This document shows, in pieces, positions 58,814-64,000 of a DNA stretch of 64,000 bases. The stretch covers positions 868,001 to 932,000 of the forward strand of contig OY760687.1 of assembly GCA_963663945.1 (NCBI GenBank). The letters run 5' to 3'. The position numbers and the translations under genes were made by a program. The notes under the pieces were generated by a model. That model saw nothing but the letters and a program-made list of their open reading frames with translations. It did not search any database and was not told the origin of the DNA. Source of the stretch: Bin87 sp963663945 (GTDB taxonomy: Bacteria; Chloroflexota; Dehalococcoidia; Lucifugimonadales; UBA3495). The number at the start of each line of letters is the position of its first letter. The stretch's first letter is position 1.

Positions 58814-60499
58814 TCAGCTGAAGGCGACTACTTCCGCCTCCTCGGCCGTTTCGTCGCTGTCTGCCTCGGCTGAACCGTGGTGATCCACCGGCGGCGCGGC
58901 GATGGCGTCGTTGGTGGGGGCTGGATCGTCGTCGGCCGGCGGCTCATAGGTCAGCCCCAGGCGCGCCGCCAACGCGAAGCCCACGACGGGATGTTCGCGA
59001 TTCAGGCCGAAGACCCGTCGCCGCCGCGCGCGGTTGGTCTCCGGATCCCTGATATTGATGTTGCGGTACTGGAACAGGCCGTTGGACATCAGGGTCCGCA
59101 CGTAACGTGTGATCAGGTTGCGCGCCACCATTTCAGGTGAGTCTCCCCAGTGCTTGCAGATGGTGGCGTCCTCGGCCCCGATGCCGGCAGTCAGGGCTTC
59201 GCTGATCTCGTTGCACAGCGCCTGGAACATCACCGAGTCGGCGCCGTCACGCTCTTCGAGATAGTGGCTCATGACCACCAGGTCGGCGATGCGCGCCGTG
59301 TCCCCCTCCGGGTCGCCGGACTCAGGCAGCTCCATCGCGGAGACGGCGTCGGCCAGGGATCGCTCGAGCTGAGTCTGGTCAGGGCCGGCGGCTACTGGGG
59401 GAGCCTGATCCGGAACGTCGGTCCGCGCCGGTGTTGGCGCGTCCCCAGCCGACTGGTCGTCCTCAGCCTCGTAATAGTCGTCGCTGTCCACATCATCATC
59501 GGACTGGTCAGAAACGTCGTCGTCGTCAATATCATCCGCCCTGACATCCGCGTCGTCATAGGACTCGGCGGTATCCAGGTCCCCGTCGTCATCATCCCGG
59601 GCCACCGGTTCGGGGTCCGGCTCGTCGGCCATCAGTATCCAGTCCACTAAATCGACGCTGCGTATCTTGATGTTGCCCTCTTCGGCCACGCGCAGCATCA
59701 GTTTCTTGAAACCGGAGAAGCCCAGCTTGCGCTCGTCGAAGCCAGCGATGCGGCGCACCAACCGTTGTTTGAGCGACGTGAGGAGAAGGGTGTGTCCCGC
59801 GGCGCGCTCGGTCCGGATGACGTCCTCGATTGCGCGAATAACCTCGGGTAACTGGTGGCGGCCCGGATTGGCGAGGGCCGCAGCCGGCTGCTGGCGGCCG
59901 CGCTGCGCCGGGCCGCGATTGAAGGCGTTTTCGGGTTCTTCGGCGTCAATCGGGTCCACGTCCGCGTCATAGAAGATCAGGCCGTCCACATGGTCGGCCA
60001 TTCGCCGGGACGTAGCCCAGGACACGCCCACCACGAGTACGCGCTTGCCCACCGCCCGCAGGGAGTTGATGACGTGGATGAAGTCGGAGTCCCCAGAAAC
60101 GAGGACGAAGGTGTTGATGTTCGGGAAGTTGTGTGCGGTGTCTATGCAGTCTGCCGTCATCTTGACGTCAACGCTGTTTTTTACGCTGACGGTCCGACCC
60201 GATTGGTAGGACCCGCGCAAGGGCAATCGCGTGGGCACATATACGGGTTCGATGCCCGCCGCATACAGCGACGGCGGATCAAGTATGAACTGGCTGGCAC
60301 CCTTGAGTTCGGGTGCACGGGATACCCAGTCGGCGTAGGCTTTGCCGACGACAACGCGGCCGTGGTTGGAAACCTCCTCCTTCAGCGCGGACACGTTGGG
60401 CGTCCTGCCCCGTACCGCCAGGCTGATCTTGAAGTTCTCCCAATCGATGAATAATGCTACGTCTTCACTGAATGCGGCGTTGCCATTGACCTGTTGAAT
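58814..60499 (-). CDS. NYN-domain (LabA/DUF88-type) protein with unusual or lost start
   Basis: From GTG 60394 the frame gives 526 aa, but the NYN motif EDVALFIDWENFKISLAVRG, with its first catalytic Asp, lies upstream in the same frame and is therefore part of the protein. That frame is open back to TAA 60556 yet has no ATG, GTG or TTG; ATT 60499 and ATC 60505 are the only near-start codons. An ATG at 60486 is in another frame and hits TAG after nine codons, so one missing base is an alternative. NYN core continues with NTFVLVSGDSDFIHVINSLR and VLVVGVSWATSRRMADHVDG. A winged-helix region, a long Asp-rich linker (residues about 280-340) and a second C-terminal domain follow. Confidence 0.8.
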   Translation of the reverse strand: MQQVNGNAAFSEDVALFIDWENFKISLAVRGRTPNVSALKEEVSNHGRVVVGKAYADWVSRAPELKGASQFILDPPSLYAAGIEPVYVPTRLPLRGSYQSGRTVSVKNSVDVKMTADCIDTAHNFPNINTFVLVSGDSDFIHVINSLRAVGKRVLVVGVSWATSRRMADHVDGLIFYDADVDPIDAEEPENAFNRGPAQRGRQQPAAALANPGRHQLPEVIRAIEDVIRTERAAGHTLLLTSLKQRLVRRIAGFDERKLGFSGFKKLMLRVAEEGNIKIRSVDLVDWILMADEPDPEPVARDDDDGDLDTAESYDDADVRADDIDDDDVSDQSDDDVDSDDYYEAEDDQSAGDAPTPARTDVPDQAPPVAAGPDQTQLERSLADAVSAMELPESGDPEGDTARIADLVVMSHYLEERDGADSVMFQALCNEISEALTAGIGAEDATICKHWGDSPEMVARNLITRYVRTLMSNGLFQYRNINIRDPETNRARRRRVFGLNREHPVVGFALAARLGLTYEPPADDDPAPTNDAIAAPPVDHHGSAEADSDETAEEAEVVAFS

Positions 60500-60551
60500 A
60501 GCGATGATGGTACCTCGACTTGCTCTTCGGACGAGCGGGTGTCGTAAAAAA

Positions 60552-60580
60552 GTTTAATGGTGGGGAACGAAAACCGTCAA
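60552..60580 (-). promoter_or_regulatory. Promoter upstream of the NYN gene
   Basis: On the minus strand TTGACG (60575-60580), a 17-bp spacer and TTAAAC (60552-60557). Transcription would start near 60545, leaving about 46 nt before the ATT at 60499. Confidence 0.5.
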
Positions 60581-60585
60581 GTTTG

Positions 60586-61332
60586 CTAGTGCCCACTCCC
60601 CAGGCGAGTTGCCAGAGACTCCGGAAGACCCGCGGCCAATATCCCTTGCTGCGCTCCGGCGAGGTCATATTCGACGCGGCGGTGCAGCAGCTCGCCACCG
60701 TCTCCTCCCGCCTCGCTGTCATAAAGGAGATACGACGCTCGCCAGTCCCCATCCCGCGGTTGGCCCACGCTGCCGGGATTCACGATCACTCTGCGGGCGG
60801 GCTGCAAATGCAGTGGGCTGGCGGGGTCGAGCAGTTCCACAGTGGCCCTGCCGGCTTCCTCACACCACACCAACGGGTAGTGCGAGTGCCCGACCAGGCA
60901 GAAGGGTGTTTCCATCAGGCCAAATGTGGCCATGGCTGCCGGCTCGCTGATGAGATATTCCATGATTGGGTCGCGCAAGCTGCCGTGGACATGGGTGAAC
61001 TGTCCCGCCTCCCGCACCTCGGGCAGCTCGGCCAGGTACTGCATTTCGTCGTGTGAAAGTTGTTGCGTCGTCCACAGCGCCGCGGCGCGTGCTGCGCCGT
61101 TGAATAGGTCTGGGTTCAGTTTACCAGTGACGGCATGGTCGTGGTTGCCGGCCACGCCGACGTGCGGCAGCGCCCGCAGTCGGTCGATGCATGCACCAGG
61201 GTCCGACCCGTAGCCCACCAGATCTCCCAGGAACCATACAACGTCGTACCCGCCCGTTTCTTCTGCATCGGACAACACCGCGTCCAGGGCCTGCAGGTTG
61301 GAGTGGATGTCCGAGACGATCAGAGCGCGCAC
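60586..61332 (-). CDS. Metallophosphoesterase (YfcE/MJ0936-like)
   Basis: 248 aa. All calcineurin-like metal motifs are present: SDIHSN, GDLVGYG, GNHDHA, HVHGS and GHSHYP. Substrates of this group range from cyclic nucleotides to phosphoproteins; not predictable here. It ends near the NYN promoter. Confidence 0.92.
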   Translation of the reverse strand: MRALIVSDIHSNLQALDAVLSDAEETGGYDVVWFLGDLVGYGSDPGACIDRLRALPHVGVAGNHDHAVTGKLNPDLFNGAARAAALWTTQQLSHDEMQYLAELPEVREAGQFTHVHGSLRDPIMEYLISEPAAMATFGLMETPFCLVGHSHYPLVWCEEAGRATVELLDPASPLHLQPARRVIVNPGSVGQPRDGDWRASYLLYDSEAGGDGGELLHRRVEYDLAGAQQGILAAGLPESLATRLGSGH

Positions 61333-61399
61333 GGGTGCTCACGTTTGCGCGGCAATGCGGTCAGAGCGAGGTGCTGGGACAAGACCAAGACCTCCGGCC

Positions 61400-62284
61400 T
61401 CAGTAATCGGCGCCCAGGCTGACCGAGAGCACTCGATCCAACCTCGCGAGATCCGGCTCAATGGTGATCTCTGCTTCGGGGAAAGCCGCGGACGCCAGCG
61501 AGCGGGCTTCGGACATCTGCTCCGGATCCATTTCCAGCAGGATCACGCCGTGGGACTTCAAACGGTTGCCCTCGACCCCATGCGATGCCGCGGCCTGGGA
61601 CAGCAGACGCCGGATGTGGTCCAAGCCGTCGGCTCCGCCATCGAGCGCGGCCACCGGCTCCCACTGGATTTCCGGTTGCAGGGTGGGAATGCGATCCGTG
61701 GGCAGGTAGGGAAGATTGGCTACGATGACGTCCACCGGTTCGGGCAGCGGCTCGAGAAGGTCGCCCTTCAGCAGGGTGACCCGGTCGGCGACGTTGTGCA
61801 TCCGCACGTTGTACGCGGCCACGTCCAGGGTGGCGTCGTAGGCGTCGCTGGCATAGATGCGCGCAGCGGGAAGGTGGATGGCCAGGTTGACGGCGATGGC
61901 GCCGGTTCCGGTTCCAACGTCCGCGATCACCAGTTCACGGCTTTCCATGCCCATCAGCGCCATGAACAGCGCGTGTTCCACCATGGTCTCGGTTTCCGGG
62001 CGCGGTATGAGCACGTCCTGGTTCACCAGCAGGTTGACGCCGTAGAACTCGCGATAATTCAGGATGTAGGCCAGCGGTTCCCGCGTCAGCCGGCGGGTAA
62101 CGATGGCCGCCAGTTGCTCCTCCTGTTGGGGAGACACCTGCGACTCCTGCTCCGCGAAGATGGACTGGCGTGGCATCCGCATCACATCCATCACCATCAC
62201 TTCGGATTCCAGGCGGGCGTCCGGAATGCCGACGGACTCGAGAGTGCGGTGGGTTTCCTGGATGACGGTGCGGAGGCTGGGCAT
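61400..62284 (-). CDS. prmC: Release factor glutamine methyltransferase
   Basis: 294 aa. PrmC methylates the Gln of the GGQ motif in release factors. SAM-binding VIADVGTGTGAIAVNLAIHL and the substrate motif NLPYLPT (NPPY-type, with Leu for the first Pro) are visible, after an N-terminal helical domain ending REPLAYILNYREFYGVNLLV. It lies directly downstream of prfA, its substrate, the usual operon order. I take the ATG at 62284; an in-frame TTG lies three codons upstream. Confidence 0.95.
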   Translation of the reverse strand: MPSLRTVIQETHRTLESVGIPDARLESEVMVMDVMRMPRQSIFAEQESQVSPQQEEQLAAIVTRRLTREPLAYILNYREFYGVNLLVNQDVLIPRPETETMVEHALFMALMGMESRELVIADVGTGTGAIAVNLAIHLPAARIYASDAYDATLDVAAYNVRMHNVADRVTLLKGDLLEPLPEPVDVIVANLPYLPTDRIPTLQPEIQWEPVAALDGGADGLDHIRRLLSQAAASHGVEGNRLKSHGVILLEMDPEQMSEARSLASAAFPEAEITIEPDLARLDRVLSVSLGADY

Positions 62285-62348
62285 ATCGGTCAATCGGCAA
62301 GGGCGACCCTGCGGCCGCCCCTGGACATGTTAGTGGTCGACCATGGGA

Positions 62349-63428
<1,080 letters not shown>

Positions 63429-63461
63429 CACACACCGCGCTGGTTACGAAACTATGCTCGG

Positions 63462-63491
63462 ATTATAACTTAGCATCCGGAACGTCCACAA
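63462..63491 (-). promoter_or_regulatory. Promoter of the prfA-prmC operon
   Basis: Minus strand TTGTGG (63486-63491), an 18-bp spacer, then TATAAT (63462-63467), 33 bp before the prfA start. Confidence 0.6.
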
Positions 63492-63580
63492 GGCGACGAG
63501 TCTCCAGCCCGGCTCGCTACGTGAATCTGGCAGTACTCTGACGACTGGTGAATCAGCGCTGCGGTTTGAGCGCCGGCCTG

Positions 63581-63874
63581 CTAGCCGGTCGCGTTGCTTT
63601 CGTCGTCCGACTTGCCGTCGCCTCGACCACGGATCCGCGTGACGAGGTCCCAGACAAACACGCCTATCTCGCCGCCGGCGGTGACCAGGCCGGAAATTCG
63701 TGCGGCCGCGTCGAGCATCAGGCAGGACGACGCCTCTAAATTGGTCGCCGCTCTTCTGATTTTCGGGTAAATCTTGAGCGTCACCACGATGAGAACCAAT
63801 GCCGTTACGGTCACCATCACCGCCATAACGATGACTGCAATATCTCGGATGATCGACACGACGTCAGGTGACAT
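63581..63874 (-). CDS. Small membrane-anchored protein
   Basis: 97 aa from ATG 63874, with GGAAGGA seven to eight bases upstream. One membrane helix (IAVIVMAVMVTVTALVLIVV) is followed by a helical cytoplasmic segment LKIYPKIRRAATNLEASSCL and a charged C-terminus, a layout seen in DUF948-type proteins. Function unknown. Confidence 0.65.
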   Translation of the reverse strand: MSPDVVSIIRDIAVIVMAVMVTVTALVLIVVTLKIYPKIRRAATNLEASSCLMLDAAARISGLVTAGGEIGVFVWDLVTRIRGRGDGKSDDESNATG

Positions 63875-63906
63875 AAACAGCAATCCTTCCCGTATGGGCA
63901 CAAAAA

Positions 63907-63944
63907 GTGCCGGGACGACGATCCTTGAACCGTCGTCCCGGCAC
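63907..63944 (-). terminator. Rho-independent terminator
   Basis: A perfect 14-bp stem GTGCCGGGACGACG / CGTCGTCCCGGCAC with a 10-nt loop, followed on the minus strand by TTTTTG. It lies 10 bp after the stop of the partial gene at the right edge. Confidence 0.92.
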
Positions 63945-63954
63945 GCGGCTCAGG

Positions 63955-64000
63955 CTAATCCTCGGAGTCCAGTTCCGCGTCGCTGTCGCCAGCGGCGATC
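63955..64000 (-). CDS. C-terminal end of a gene running off the right edge
   Basis: Minus strand reads IAAGDSDAELDSED then TAG at 63955. Acidic tail only; the product cannot be identified. A strong terminator follows. Confidence 0.6.
   Translation of the reverse strand, partial: IAAGDSDAELDSED

Noticed and set aside
58814..60394. GTG 60394 as the true start of the NYN protein
   Set aside because: It would remove the FIDWEN catalytic motif, which is encoded in frame immediately upstream.

Overview
The window looks like a fragment of a GC-rich, heavily insertion-sequence-loaded bacterial genome, most likely a member of Chloroflexota of the SAR202/Dehalococcoidia type. This is inferred from gene content: an LLM-class flavin oxidoreductase next to a ferritin-like protein, a CDP-alcohol phosphatidyltransferase with an inositol-phosphate synthase, NYN proteins, a NurA/DUF5679 neighbourhood, and many mutator-type and IS21 transposases. 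No rRNA marker is present, so the taxonomy is inference only.

Layout. (1) 1-6.6 kb is mostly chromosomal: an unknown partial gene, acyl-CoA dehydrogenase, a divergent ferritin-like/LLM pair behind a consensus promoter, IS110 and IS21 debris, a secreted fibronectin-III protein and a CDP-alcohol phosphatidyltransferase. (2) 6.8-10.8 kb is a myo-inositol-phosphate synthase gene (with an N-terminal helix-turn-helix) cut in two by IS21 copy A; its first 13 codons and promoter survive on the far side of the element. (3) About 11.5-52.5 kb is an accessory region. It starts with a tyrosine recombinase and ends near a tRNA-Leu, and a 21-bp direct repeat lies at each end. It holds IS21 copies B, C and D, an IS256, an IS5, remnants of IS1380 and IS256, a TPR protein, a degenerate sensor-regulator broken by a stop codon, a NYN protein, a NurA pseudogene, a PD-(D/E)XK nuclease, two large tandem winged-helix proteins, NERD-like proteins followed by a broken UvrD-type helicase, a ParB-like gene cut by IS21 copy D, and a truncated hsdM. 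(4) 52.6-64 kb is conserved chromosome: tRNA-Leu, yqeY, purQ, a DMT transporter, a RelB/YafQ toxin-antitoxin pair, purL, a small membrane protein, nucleoside 2-deoxyribosyltransferase, a NYN protein, a metallophosphoesterase, prmC, prfA, and a terminator before a partial gene at the right edge.

The four IS21 copies (about 2.41 and 2.44 kb) form two sub-lineages. Removing copies A, C and D with one 5-bp target duplication restores a clean reading frame in each case: HTH-inositol-phosphate synthase (515 aa), DUF5679 zinc ribbon (54 aa) and a ParB-like protein (393 aa). Their insertions are therefore recent and the interrupted genes can be reconstructed exactly. Copy B lacks matching flanks.

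The accessory region is decaying: at least five genes carry nonsense or frameshift lesions. Two parts may be of special interest. One is the inositol-phosphate synthase with its own DNA-binding domain, an operator-like palindrome in its promoter and an apparently leaderless start. The other is the 35.8-46.2 kb cluster of winged-helix/nuclease-like paralogues with NERD-like proteins and a UvrD-type helicase, which resembles a defence or replication-conflict module.
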